This document shows positions 15,464 through 23,328 of a DNA stretch of 64,000 bases, piece after piece. The stretch is from RYN-230 sp963718305 (GTDB lineage Bacteria; Actinomycetota; Actinomycetes; Streptosporangiales; Streptosporangiaceae): positions 124,001 through 188,000 of the forward strand of contig CAVQZG010000010.1 of the NCBI GenBank assembly GCA_963718305.1, read 5' to 3'. The translations under genes were made by a program, and so were the position numbers. The notes beneath the pieces are model-generated. The model did no database searches. It was not told the origin of the DNA and was given only the letters and a program-made list of their open reading frames with translations. How positions within the stretch are numbered: position 1 is the first letter of the stretch; the number at the start of each line of letters is the position of its first letter.

Positions 15464-16603
15464 GTGATGGCAAGGCGATGGGGCCGCGTGCCCGAGACGA
15501 CCGCGGCGCCCCGGCGCGTGACAGCGGGGCACCTGACACCACGGGCCACGACAGCACGGGGCATGGGGCCCCGGCGCCTGACCGCCCTGGCCGTGGCGGC
15601 CCTGGCGGCGGTCGCGATGACGGGCTGCTCAGCGTTGTCCGGCTCGTCGTCGGGCAGCGACCCGAAGTCCATCACCCTCTACAGCGGCCAGCACCCGCAG
15701 ACCACCCAGAAGCTGGTCGCCGCGTTCGAGAAGCAGACCGGCATCAAGGTCAGCGTGCGCAGCGACGACGAGGATGTGCTGGCGGCCCAGATCGTGACCG
15801 AGGGGAGCCGCTCCCCGGCCGACGTCTTCTACACCGAGAACTCCCCGCCGCTGGAGTTCCTGCAGGGCAAGGGCCTGCTGTCCGCGGTGCATAGCAGCAC
15901 GCTGGCGGCCACCCCGTCGAAGTACAACTCGCCGCAGGGTGACTGGGTGGGCGTGTCCGCCCGGGTCAGCGTGATCGTCTACAACCCCCGCCTGATCAGC
16001 AAGAGCCAGCTGCCCACCTCGGTCATGCAGCTCGCCGAGCCGAAGTACCAGGGCAAGCTCGCGCTGGCCGCGGGCGAGACCGACTTCCAGCCGATCGTCA
16101 CCTCGGTGCTGCGCGCGCACGGCGCCGCCGCCACCGAGAAATGGCTCAGCGCCCTGAAGACGAACGCGGCCGGGCACCTGTACCCGGACAACGAGACCGT
16201 CACCAGCGACGTGAACAAGGGAAGCGCGGCGCTGGGCATCATCAACCAGTACTACTGGTACCGGATGCGGGCGGAGATCGGCGCCGGGGCCATGCACTCG
16301 AACATCGCCCATTTCGCGCCGCATGATCCTGGCTACGTCCTGAACGTGTCGGGCGCCGCAGTGCTCAAGTCCAGCAAGCAGCAGGCTTCCGCGCAGCGTT
16401 TCCTGGCCTTCCTGGTCAGCAAGCCCGCCCAGGAGATCATCGGCGGCCATTCACTGAGCTACGAGTACCCGATAGCCTCGGGCGTGACCACCGCGGCCCC
16501 GGAAACCCCATTCAGCCAGCTCCAGCCGAACTCCATCACGCTCGGCGAACTCGGCACGGGCTCAGCGGCGGTCGCCCTGCTCCGCCGGGCCGGCCTGCTG
16601 TGA
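15464..16603 (+). CDS. Iron(III) ABC transporter substrate-binding lipoprotein
   Basis: This periplasmic-binding-type protein of up to 379 residues resembles FbpA/FutA ferric-ion receptors: ITLYSGQHPQTTQKLVAAFEKQTGIKV, SPADVFYTENSPPLEFL, VGVSARVSVIVYNP and NQYYWYRMRAE (Tyr-rich iron site). A lipobox ends at Cys55 (VAMTGC), so it is anchored outside the membrane. AAGG at 15454 supports GTG 15464 or ATG 15467. ATG 15563 would give a more usual 22-residue lipoprotein signal, so the start is not certain. It heads a three-gene operon behind an iron box, which fixes the substrate as iron with good confidence. Confidence 0.9.
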   Translation: MMARRWGRVPETTAAPRRVTAGHLTPRATTARGMGPRRLTALAVAALAAVAMTGCSALSGSSSGSDPKSITLYSGQHPQTTQKLVAAFEKQTGIKVSVRSDDEDVLAAQIVTEGSRSPADVFYTENSPPLEFLQGKGLLSAVHSSTLAATPSKYNSPQGDWVGVSARVSVIVYNPRLISKSQLPTSVMQLAEPKYQGKLALAAGETDFQPIVTSVLRAHGAAATEKWLSALKTNAAGHLYPDNETVTSDVNKGSAALGIINQYYWYRMRAEIGAGAMHSNIAHFAPHDPGYVLNVSGAAVLKSSKQQASAQRFLAFLVSKPAQEIIGGHSLSYEYPIASGVTTAAPETPFSQLQPNSITLGELGTGSAAVALLRRAGLL

Positions 16604-16635
16604 CACCCGAGACGGCCGCGGCCAGGAGGACACCG

Positions 16636-18267
16636 ATGACGTCATCCCCCGTGCTGGACCGCAGCGACCCAGGACCTGGGGAGCGGGGACCGGACCGGCC
16701 GGGTTTCGTTGCGGAAAAAAAGAACCGCCGGGCGCGGCGCCCGCGCGCGCTGATCGCCTCAGCCACGCTGATCGCGGCGGTCCTGACCCTGCCGCTCATC
16801 TTCCTGCTGATCGAGGCGAGCGCCAGCGGGGCCGGGGCGGACGCGCGGCTGATCTTCCGGCCGCTGACCGCGGAACTGCTGTGGAACACGGTCCGGCTCA
16901 CCGTGGTGGTCACCGCCCTGTGCGCGGTGATCGGCACCGCGGCCGCCTGGTGCGTGGAGCGCACCAACGTCCCCGGCCGGAACATCTGGGCCGTGCTGGT
17001 GGTCGTCCCGCTGGCCATCCCCGACTTCGTGGTCAGCTTCGGCTGGGCGTCGCTGTGGACCTGGATCCACGGCTTCCGCGGCGCGGTCATCGTGATGACC
17101 CTGGCCGTGTACCCGCTGGTCTACCTGCCCGTCGCAGCCAGCCTGCGCGGCGCGGACCCCGGGCAGGAGGAGGTGGCGCGCAGCCTGGGCTCCAGCCGGC
17201 TGCGCACCTTCGCCCGGATCACCCTGGGCCAGGCCCGGGGGGCCATCCTGGGCGGCTGCCTGCTGGTGGCCATGGTGATGCTGGCCGAGTACGGCGCCTT
17301 CGAGATCGTGGGCTACCAGACCTTCACCACCGAGATCTTCACCGAGATCAACGTGGCCTTCAGCCTGCCCGCGGCCTGCGCGCTGGCCCTGGTCCTGGTG
17401 CTGCTCAGCCTGATCGTGCTGGCCGCCGAGGGCCGGGCCCGCGGCCGGGGCCGGATCAGCCGGTCCGGCGCGCTGGCCCAGCGGGTGTCCGCGCCGTACC
17501 AGCTGGGCAAGGCGAGGATCCCGGCCCTGGCCGGGCTCATCGCGCTGACCGGGCTGTCGCTCGGCGTCCCGGTCGGCTCCTGCCTCTACTGGATCGCCGC
17601 GGGCGGCCAGGATTCGCTCACCGGGGTGTCGATGCCGAGCGCGGCGCTCACCACCGCGCTGTACGGGCTGCTGTCCGCGGGGCTGGCCACCCTGATGGCG
17701 CTGCCGGTGGCCCTGCTCGCGGTCCGCCATCCCGGCCGCGCCCGCCGTTTCCTGGAGCGCAGCACGTACCTGGTGCTGGCCGTGCCGGGCGTGGTCATCG
17801 CGCTGGCCCTGTCCTACTTCACCGAGCGCTACCTGGGCGGCTTCGGCTACCAGACCGCGCCGCTGCTGATCCTGGCCTACGCGATCATGTTCTTCCCGCT
17901 GGCGCTGGTCGGGGTCAAGGCTTCGCTGGCCCGGGCCCCGGTCAGCCTGGACGAGGTGGCCCGGTCGCTGGGCCAGCCCCGGCTCGCGGTGCTCGTCCGG
18001 GTCACGCTGCGGCTGACCGGGCCGGGCCTGGCCGCCGCGTTCTGCCTGGTGTTCCTGTCGGTTATCACCGAACTGACCGCCACCCTTATCCTGATCCCGA
18101 CCGGTGTGCAGACCCTGGCCTCGCAGTTCTGGGTGTACGAGACGAACCTGTCCTACGGGCAGGCCGCCCCGTTCGCCCTGGTGATGATCGCCGTGGCGGC
18201 CATCCCGAGCTGGGTGCTGGGCCGGTTCTTCAATCGCGGCGCGGCGGACCCGAGGATGATGACATGA
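16636..18267 (+). CDS. Iron ABC transporter permease (fused two-unit)
   Basis: The 543-residue inner-membrane protein has about twelve hydrophobic segments and two copies of the EAA loop that contacts the ATPase (EVARSLGSSRLRTFARITLG near residue 178, EVARSLGQPRLAVLVRVTLR near 435), as in FbpB-type fused permeases. AGGAGGA at 16624-16630, five bases before ATG 16636, decides the start. The earlier GTG at 16600, overlapping the upstream stop, has no such site. The stop overlaps the ATPase ATG (ATGA at 18264). It forms the channel for ferric iron delivered by the lipoprotein. Confidence 0.92.
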   Translation: MTSSPVLDRSDPGPGERGPDRPGFVAEKKNRRARRPRALIASATLIAAVLTLPLIFLLIEASASGAGADARLIFRPLTAELLWNTVRLTVVVTALCAVIGTAAAWCVERTNVPGRNIWAVLVVVPLAIPDFVVSFGWASLWTWIHGFRGAVIVMTLAVYPLVYLPVAASLRGADPGQEEVARSLGSSRLRTFARITLGQARGAILGGCLLVAMVMLAEYGAFEIVGYQTFTTEIFTEINVAFSLPAACALALVLVLLSLIVLAAEGRARGRGRISRSGALAQRVSAPYQLGKARIPALAGLIALTGLSLGVPVGSCLYWIAAGGQDSLTGVSMPSAALTTALYGLLSAGLATLMALPVALLAVRHPGRARRFLERSTYLVLAVPGVVIALALSYFTERYLGGFGYQTAPLLILAYAIMFFPLALVGVKASLARAPVSLDEVARSLGQPRLAVLVRVTLRLTGPGLAAAFCLVFLSVITELTATLILIPTGVQTLASQFWVYETNLSYGQAAPFALVMIAVAAIPSWVLGRFFNRGAADPRMMT

Positions 18268-19415
18268 CCCAGCTGGCGGTCGCCGGGCTCGATAAGAGAT
18301 TCGGCGCTCACCAGGTGCTGAGCGGGCTCGATCTCGACGTGCCGGCGGGCTCACTGACCGCGATCCTCGGCCCGTCCGGCAGCGGCAAGACCACCCTGCT
18401 GCGGGTGCTGGCCGGGTTCGAGCACGCGGACGCGGGCACGGTGCGGATCGGGTCCGCGGTCGCCGACGGGCCCGGCGTGTTCCTCCCCCCGGAACGGCGG
18501 CGGATCGGCTACGTGCCGCAGGAAGGCAGCCTGTTCCCGCACCTCACCGTGGCGGCCAACGTCGCGTTCGGGCTGAGCCGCCGCAAATGGGGCCGGGAGC
18601 GGCGCGGTAAGCGCTGCGCGGAGCTGCTGGAGTCGGTCGGCCTCGGCGGCCTGGACCGGCGCTACCCGCACCAGCTCTCCGGCGGGCAGCAGCAACGGGT
18701 CGCGCTGGCCCGGGCGCTCGCCATCGCGCCGGAGGTCGTCCTGCTCGACGAGCCGTTCGCCTCCCTCGACGCGCACCTGCGGGCCAGCGTCCGGGCCGAC
18801 GTGCAGCACCTGCTGAAGGAGTCGGGCACCACCTCCGTGCTGGTCACCCACGACCAGGACGAGGCGCTGTCCACCGCGGACCGGGTGGCGGTGCTGCGCG
18901 ACGGCGCCATCGCCCAGTGCGCCGCCCCGCAGGAGCTGTACTCCTGCCCGGTGGACGCGGACATGGCCCGCTTCATCGGCGAAGCCAACCTGATCCCGGG
19001 CACCCTCAACGGCTCGTCCGTGCAGACGCTGCTCGGACGCCTCGCCGTGACCGGCGCTGACCCGGCCGCCGGGAACGGGACGGGAGCGGGCCAGAACGGT
19101 CATGGCGGCCCGGGGCACCGCCCGGCCATGGTGCTGATCCGGCCCGAGCAGGTGGAGCTGATCCCCGGCACCCCCGGGCCCGCGCCAGCCGCCGGCACTG
19201 GTCCTGGAAGCACCGGCCCGGACGGGCTGACCGGGCGGATCACCGGGTACGGCTACCACGGGCATGACGCGGTGGTGACCGTGCAGCCGGAGCGGGATCC
19301 GCAGGCGCCGCCGCTCACCGTGCGGACGCTGGGCGGCCAGGCGCTGTCCCCCGGTTCCCGGGTCACCCTCCGCGCGCACGGCCCGGTGATCGCCTGGCCG
19401 CAGCGCGGCGACTGA
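18264..19415 (+). CDS. Iron ABC transporter ATP-binding protein
   Basis: The 383-residue ATPase carries Walker A GPSGSGKTT (residues 34-42), Q-loop VPQEGSLFPHLTV, signature LSGGQQQRVALARAL, Walker B VVLLDEPFASLD and H-loop VTHDQDEAL. The C-terminal ~130 residues form a TOBE-like region interrupted by a Gly/Ala/Pro-rich stretch. The FbpC type is supported by the operon. Start and upstream stop overlap by 4 bp. The operon ends here, and the stop is followed at once by a CCCGGG-cgta-CCCGGG hairpin. Confidence 0.93.
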   Translation: MTQLAVAGLDKRFGAHQVLSGLDLDVPAGSLTAILGPSGSGKTTLLRVLAGFEHADAGTVRIGSAVADGPGVFLPPERRRIGYVPQEGSLFPHLTVAANVAFGLSRRKWGRERRGKRCAELLESVGLGGLDRRYPHQLSGGQQQRVALARALAIAPEVVLLDEPFASLDAHLRASVRADVQHLLKESGTTSVLVTHDQDEALSTADRVAVLRDGAIAQCAAPQELYSCPVDADMARFIGEANLIPGTLNGSSVQTLLGRLAVTGADPAAGNGTGAGQNGHGGPGHRPAMVLIRPEQVELIPGTPGPAPAAGTGPGSTGPDGLTGRITGYGYHGHDAVVTVQPERDPQAPPLTVRTLGGQALSPGSRVTLRAHGPVIAWPQRGD

Positions 19416-19431
19416 CCCGGGCGTACCCGGG
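19416..19431 (+). terminator. Short hairpin after the iron operon
   Basis: CCCGGG, a cgta loop and CCCGGG begin one base after the ATPase stop, 7 bp before the end of the converging hisG. There is no T-run, so termination is only possible, not shown. Confidence 0.4.
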
Positions 19432-19437
19432 CCGCGC

Positions 19438-20313
19438 CTACTCGACGATCTTGGAGATCGGGATCTCCAGGATGTCCCGGGCACCCGCGGCCTTCAGCGC
19501 CGGGATCAGCGTGTTGACCCCGCGCTTGGGCACCACGGTCTCCACCGCGTTCATCCCGCCGCGGGCCAGCGCGGTGACGGTGGGCGAAGACAGCGCGGGC
19601 AGCATCGCCGTCACCGCCTCCAGCTGGGCCGCGGCGACGTTGAGCTTGAGCAGGACGTGGCCGCGGGCCTGGATGGCCCCGCGGAGCAGCAGCGCGATGT
19701 CGTCCATCGCCGCGCGCTTCTCGGCATCCGCGTACGCCTCGGTGTTAGCCACCAGCTCCGTATAGCTGGTGAGCAGCGTGTCGAGGATGCGCAGGCCGTT
19801 GCGGCGCAGCGAGGAGCCGGTCTCGGTCAGGTCGACGATGGCGTCCACGATGTCCGGCACCTTGGCCTCGGTGGCCCCGTGGGACGGGATGACCATGGCC
19901 TTGACCCCGTTGGCCTCCAGGTACCGGCCGGTCGTCGCGGGCAGCTCGGTGGAGATCCGGACTCCCTCGGGCAGGTCGGTCACCGACTGCCACGGGGAGT
20001 TCTGCGGGACCGCGAGCACGACCCGGATCGGCTGCGAGGTGGCCTTGGAGTAGTGCAGCTCCCCCAGGGACGCGACCTCGGCGCCGGTCTCAGTGATCCA
20101 GTCCCGGCCGGTGATGCCGAGATCGAACAGGCCCCGCTCGATGTAGGACGGGATTTCCTGCGGGCGCAGGAACCGCACCCTCTCGATCCGCGGGTCATCG
20201 ATGGAGGCGTGGTAGTCACGGTCTGAGGAGCGGCGGACGGTCAGATCCGCGGCGTCGAACAGGTCGAGGGTGGCCCGCTCAAGCGAGCCCTTCGGCAGGA
20301 CCAGGGAGAGCAC
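19438..20313 (-). CDS. hisG: ATP phosphoribosyltransferase (long form)
   Basis: HisG starts histidine synthesis by joining ATP and PRPP. The 291-residue length and a C-terminal regulatory domain (about residues 205-290, MNAVETVVPKRGVNTLIPAL) mark the long, histidine-inhibited form. The catalytic part has LVLPKGSLE, LGITGRDWI and the PRPP loop region IVDLTETGSSLRRNGLR. The start is GTG 20313. It follows ribH by 52 bp in the riboflavin run. In Streptomyces hisE usually sits between ribH and hisG; no hisE is present here, so that step must be encoded elsewhere. Confidence 0.95.
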   Translation of the reverse strand: MLSLVLPKGSLERATLDLFDAADLTVRRSSDRDYHASIDDPRIERVRFLRPQEIPSYIERGLFDLGITGRDWITETGAEVASLGELHYSKATSQPIRVVLAVPQNSPWQSVTDLPEGVRISTELPATTGRYLEANGVKAMVIPSHGATEAKVPDIVDAIVDLTETGSSLRRNGLRILDTLLTSYTELVANTEAYADAEKRAAMDDIALLLRGAIQARGHVLLKLNVAAAQLEAVTAMLPALSSPTVTALARGGMNAVETVVPKRGVNTLIPALKAAGARDILEIPISKIVE

Positions 20314-20365
20314 AGGAAATACCTTTCCGCAACGAAAACCGGCCGGGGCAGCTCACGCACCCCGG

Positions 20366-20899
20366 TCAATGTCGCTGGTGGTTCCCGCCGCCGGTGACCG
20401 GCCCGCCGGTGGAATCCCCGCTACTGGTCCCGCGGAGGGAGCGCAGTACGAGCGCCGTCTCGAGCGCGGCCACGACCGCCTCCCATCCCTTGTCCTCGCG
20501 GCTGCCGTCCAGCCCGCAGCGATCGCGGGCCTGCTCCAGGGTGTCACAGGTCAGCACCCCGTTGCCAACTGGTTTGCCGGCGTCGAGGGCGACCCGCGCG
20601 ATCCCGTAGGTGACCGCGTCGCAGACGTACTCGAAGTGCGGCGTGCCGCCCCGGATCACCGCGCCCAGGCAGGCCACCGCGTCGTGGCTGCGGGCCAGCT
20701 CGGCGGCGACCACGGGCAGTTCGACCGCACCGGGCACCCGGACCACCAGCGGGTCGTCAACGGAGCAGGCCTTCGCCGCGGCGAGCGCCCGGTCGGTCAG
20801 CGCGTCAGTGATCTCGGCGTGCCAGCGGGTCACCGCGATGGCCAGGGTGAGCCCGGCGGCGTCCACGGTCTCGGCGGCGGGCCGCCCCTCCCCGCTCAC
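20366..20899 (-). CDS. ribH: 6,7-dimethyl-8-ribityllumazine synthase
   Basis: RibH condenses the ribityl-pyrimidine with dihydroxybutanone phosphate to lumazine. The 177-residue reading has TRWHAEITDAL, RVPGAVELPVVAAEL, CLGAVIRGGTPHFEYVCD and NGVLTCDTLEQARDR, the active-site blocks of the family. GTG 20899 is chosen because AGGAGA lies directly before it; the open frame extends upstream without family similarity. The C-terminal ~20 residues (Ser/Thr/Gly-rich, ending His-Gln-Arg-His) exceed the usual length. Confidence 0.93.
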   Translation of the reverse strand: MSGEGRPAAETVDAAGLTLAIAVTRWHAEITDALTDRALAAAKACSVDDPLVVRVPGAVELPVVAAELARSHDAVACLGAVIRGGTPHFEYVCDAVTYGIARVALDAGKPVGNGVLTCDTLEQARDRCGLDGSREDKGWEAVVAALETALVLRSLRGTSSGDSTGGPVTGGGNHQRH

Positions 20900-20951
20900 G
20901 GTGTCTCCTGTGCGGCTCGCGCCGTCCGGCACCAACCCCACCGGCCGCTGC

Positions 20952-22259
20952 TCACCGGGCACCGGCCAGGGCCGGGCCACTGCCGTTGGCTGTGCCGCTG
21001 CCAGCGGTGCTGCCGTTCACGGCGGCGGGCAGGCCGTCGATCAGGTGGCCGAGCCGGTCCCGCTTGACGGTGAGGTAGCGCAGGTTCTCCGGGGTGGGGG
21101 TGACCGGCAGCGCCACCCGCCCGGCCACCTCGATGCCGAACCCGGACAGCCCGCTGACCTTGTCCGGGTTGTTGGTGAGCAGGCGCACCGAGCGCACCCC
21201 GAGGTCGGCGAGGATCTGGGCGCCGGTCGAGTACTCCCGCGCGTCCGCGGGCAGGCCGAGTTCCAGGTTGGCGTCCACGGTGTCGGCGCCGGCGTCCTGG
21301 AGCTGGTAGGCCCGGAGCTTGCTGAGCAGGCCGATGCCGCGGCCCTCGTGGCCGCGCAGGTACAGCACGACACCACGGCCCTCCGCGGCGATCACGGCCA
21401 TCGACGCCTCGAGCTGGTCCCCGCAATCACACCGGCGGGACCCGAACACGTCGCCGGTCAGGCACTCCGAGTGCGCGCGGACCAGGACGTCCCGGCCGTC
21501 GCCCAGGTCGCCCAGGACCAGAACCAGGTGCTCGGTGTGATCCACCGAGTTCTGGTAACCGAGGGCGCGCCACTGGCCGTGAGCGTTAGGGAGCCTGGTC
21601 TCGACCACGCGGCGGACCTGCCGCTCGCTGTGCCGCCGGTACTCGATGAGCTGGGCGATCGAGATGAGCGCGAGCCCGTGCTCGTCCGCGAAGGCCCGCA
21701 GCTGCGGGAGCCGGGCCATGGTGCCGTCGTCGTTGACCACCTCGGCCAGTACCCCGGCCGGATCCAGCCCGGCCAGCCGGGCCAGGTCCACCGCCGCCTC
21801 GGTGTGCCCGGGCCGGCGCAGCACGCCGCCCTCGGCGTAGCGGAGCGGGAAGATGTGCCCGGGCCGGACGATCTCGTAGGGCTCGGTGGCCGAATCGACC
21901 AGGGTCCGCACGGTCCGGGCCCGGTCCTCGGCGGAGATCCCGGTGGTGACCCCGTCCCGGGCGTCCACGCTGATGGTGAACGCGGTGCGCATCCGCTCGG
22001 AGTTGTGCGGGGTCATCAGCGGCAGCTGCAGCCGGTCCAGGTGCGCCCCGGGGAGCGGGACGCAGATGACGCCGCTGGTGTGCCGGATCATGAACGCCAT
22101 CAGGGCCGGCGTCATCTTGCTGGCCGCGACGATGATGTCGCCCTCGTTCTCCCGGTCAGCGTCGTCCACGACCACCACCGGACGGCCGGCCGCGATGTCC
22201 TGGATCGCCCGCTCGACCTCATCGAGCATGGGCTCGTCAAGCACGTTTTCCTCGCTCAT
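20952..22259 (-). CDS. ribBA: Bifunctional DHBP synthase / GTP cyclohydrolase II
   Basis: This 435-residue fusion makes both riboflavin precursors. Residues 1-205 are 3,4-dihydroxy-2-butanone-4-phosphate synthase (DDADRENEGDIIVAA, HTSGVICVP, GHTEAAVDLARLAG). Residues 210-400 are GTP cyclohydrolase II (HSECLTGDVFGSRRCDCGDQL, the zinc site; RGHEGRGIGLLSKLRAY; LLTNNPDKV). The ATG at 22259 overlaps the ribE stop by 4 bp. The Ala/Gly/Ser tail after residue 415 is variable. Expression depends on the FMN riboswitch ahead of ribE. Confidence 0.96.
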   Translation of the reverse strand: MSEENVLDEPMLDEVERAIQDIAAGRPVVVVDDADRENEGDIIVAASKMTPALMAFMIRHTSGVICVPLPGAHLDRLQLPLMTPHNSERMRTAFTISVDARDGVTTGISAEDRARTVRTLVDSATEPYEIVRPGHIFPLRYAEGGVLRRPGHTEAAVDLARLAGLDPAGVLAEVVNDDGTMARLPQLRAFADEHGLALISIAQLIEYRRHSERQVRRVVETRLPNAHGQWRALGYQNSVDHTEHLVLVLGDLGDGRDVLVRAHSECLTGDVFGSRRCDCGDQLEASMAVIAAEGRGVVLYLRGHEGRGIGLLSKLRAYQLQDAGADTVDANLELGLPADAREYSTGAQILADLGVRSVRLLTNNPDKVSGLSGFGIEVAGRVALPVTPTPENLRYLTVKRDRLGHLIDGLPAAVNGSTAGSGTANGSGPALAGAR

Positions 22260-22951
22260 GAGCTGACTCCCTCGTTCCCGTCCTGACTGGCCGGGCCGGC
22301 CGCCAGCAGGCTCTCCACGTACTTGGCGATCACGTCGACCTCCAGATTCACCCGGCTGCCCGGCTGAAGCCGGCCGAGCGTGGTCATCTCCAGCGTGGTG
22401 GGGATGAGGCTGACCTCGAACCAGGGCACCGGGCCGCCCGTGCTGCCCGGCTGGCCCGTGCTGCCCGGCTGATCGGTGCTTCCCGGCTGATCGGTGCCGC
22501 CGAGGGCCGAGACGGTCAGGCTGACCCCGTCCACGGTGATCGAGCCCTTCAGCACGATGTACCGGGCCAGGTCGCGCGGGGCCGCGATGCGCACCACGTC
22601 CCAGTGCTCGCCCGGCGTGCGGGACAGGATCTCCCCGGTGCCGTCGGCGTGGCCCTGGACCAGGTGCCCGCCCAGCCGGCCGCCCAGTTCGACCGGGCGC
22701 TCCAGGTTGACCGGGGACCCGGGGCTGAGCCCGCCGAGCCCGGTCCGGCGCAGCGTCTCGGCCATGACGTCGGCGGTGAAGGTCTTGTCCGAGGAGTCGG
22801 TCACGGTCAGGCAGACGCCGTTGACGGCGATGGAGTCACCGTGCGAGGCCTCTGCGGTGACCCGCGGGCCGCGCACGGTCAGCCGGGCCGCGTCAGGCAG
22901 CCGCTCCACGGCGACGACCTCGCCGAGTTCTTCCACTATGCCGGTGAACAT
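22256..22951 (-). CDS. ribE: Riboflavin synthase alpha chain, with repeat insertion
   Basis: RibE dismutates two lumazines to riboflavin. The 231-residue protein has the N-terminal MFTGIVEELG and two lumazine-binding barrels (SIAVNGVCLTV and SITVDGVSLTV, each followed by an LEMTT- or AETLRRT-like block). An insert of about 24 residues made of QPGST-type repeats interrupts the second barrel after VSALGG. It is encoded by an 18-bp tandem repeat at 22440-22493 and lies in a surface turn, so activity is probably kept. It is the first gene of the riboflavin run. Confidence 0.95.
   Translation of the reverse strand: MFTGIVEELGEVVAVERLPDAARLTVRGPRVTAEASHGDSIAVNGVCLTVTDSSDKTFTADVMAETLRRTGLGGLSPGSPVNLERPVELGGRLGGHLVQGHADGTGEILSRTPGEHWDVVRIAAPRDLARYIVLKGSITVDGVSLTVSALGGTDQPGSTDQPGSTGQPGSTGGPVPWFEVSLIPTTLEMTTLGRLQPGSRVNLEVDVIAKYVESLLAAGPASQDGNEGVSS
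22440..22493. repeat. 18-bp tandem repeat inside ribE
   Basis: Three copies of an 18-bp unit (gtgctgcccggctggccc and variants) begin at 22440, 22458 and 22476, with a partial copy at 22494. They keep the reading frame and encode the Gln-Pro-Gly-Ser-Thr insert of riboflavin synthase. Confidence 0.85.
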
Positions 22952-23041
22952 CCGCGGTTCCTCTCCTCGGAGCCGTTAGGCCAACGGGCTCCGGGGGGTG
23001 CGCGGACGCGCAAGCGCGACCAGGCAGCTACCGCTGCCGTC

Positions 23042-23180
23042 GCGCGCGTGCTGCCTCCCATCCGGACTTTAACCGTCGGTCCCGGAATTTCACCGGATCA
23101 GCCGGCCGCTGGCGCTGGACGCCTTGGCCGGGTCGCGGACTGTCACCGCCGGCTCGGAATTTCACCGACCCCGGAGCACG
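23042..23180 (-). ncRNA. FMN riboswitch (RFN element)
   Basis: On the minus strand the conserved RFN blocks appear in order: CTCCGGGGTCGGTGAAATTC, GGCGGTGACAGTCCGCGACC, GGTGAAATTCCGGGACCGAC, then GGTTAAAGTCCGGATGGGAG and GCAGCACG. The outer arms cgtgct/agcacg pair. It ends about 90 bases before ribE. FMN binding turns riboflavin gene expression off, so ribE-ribBA-ribH, and perhaps hisG by read-through, are under FMN control. Confidence 0.96.
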
Positions 23181-23328
23181 CTTACTGCTGGAACCAGTGT
23201 GCCATGGGAGGTATTCCGCAGCCCAGCCGGCTATCCGGAGCCGCTCGCTGGGGACCGGGGCCGGGCGGGGTGCCCCAGCAAAACCATGGCCCACCCCGCA
23301 TGCCGCCGCAGCGGCCCTGCACCGGCCG

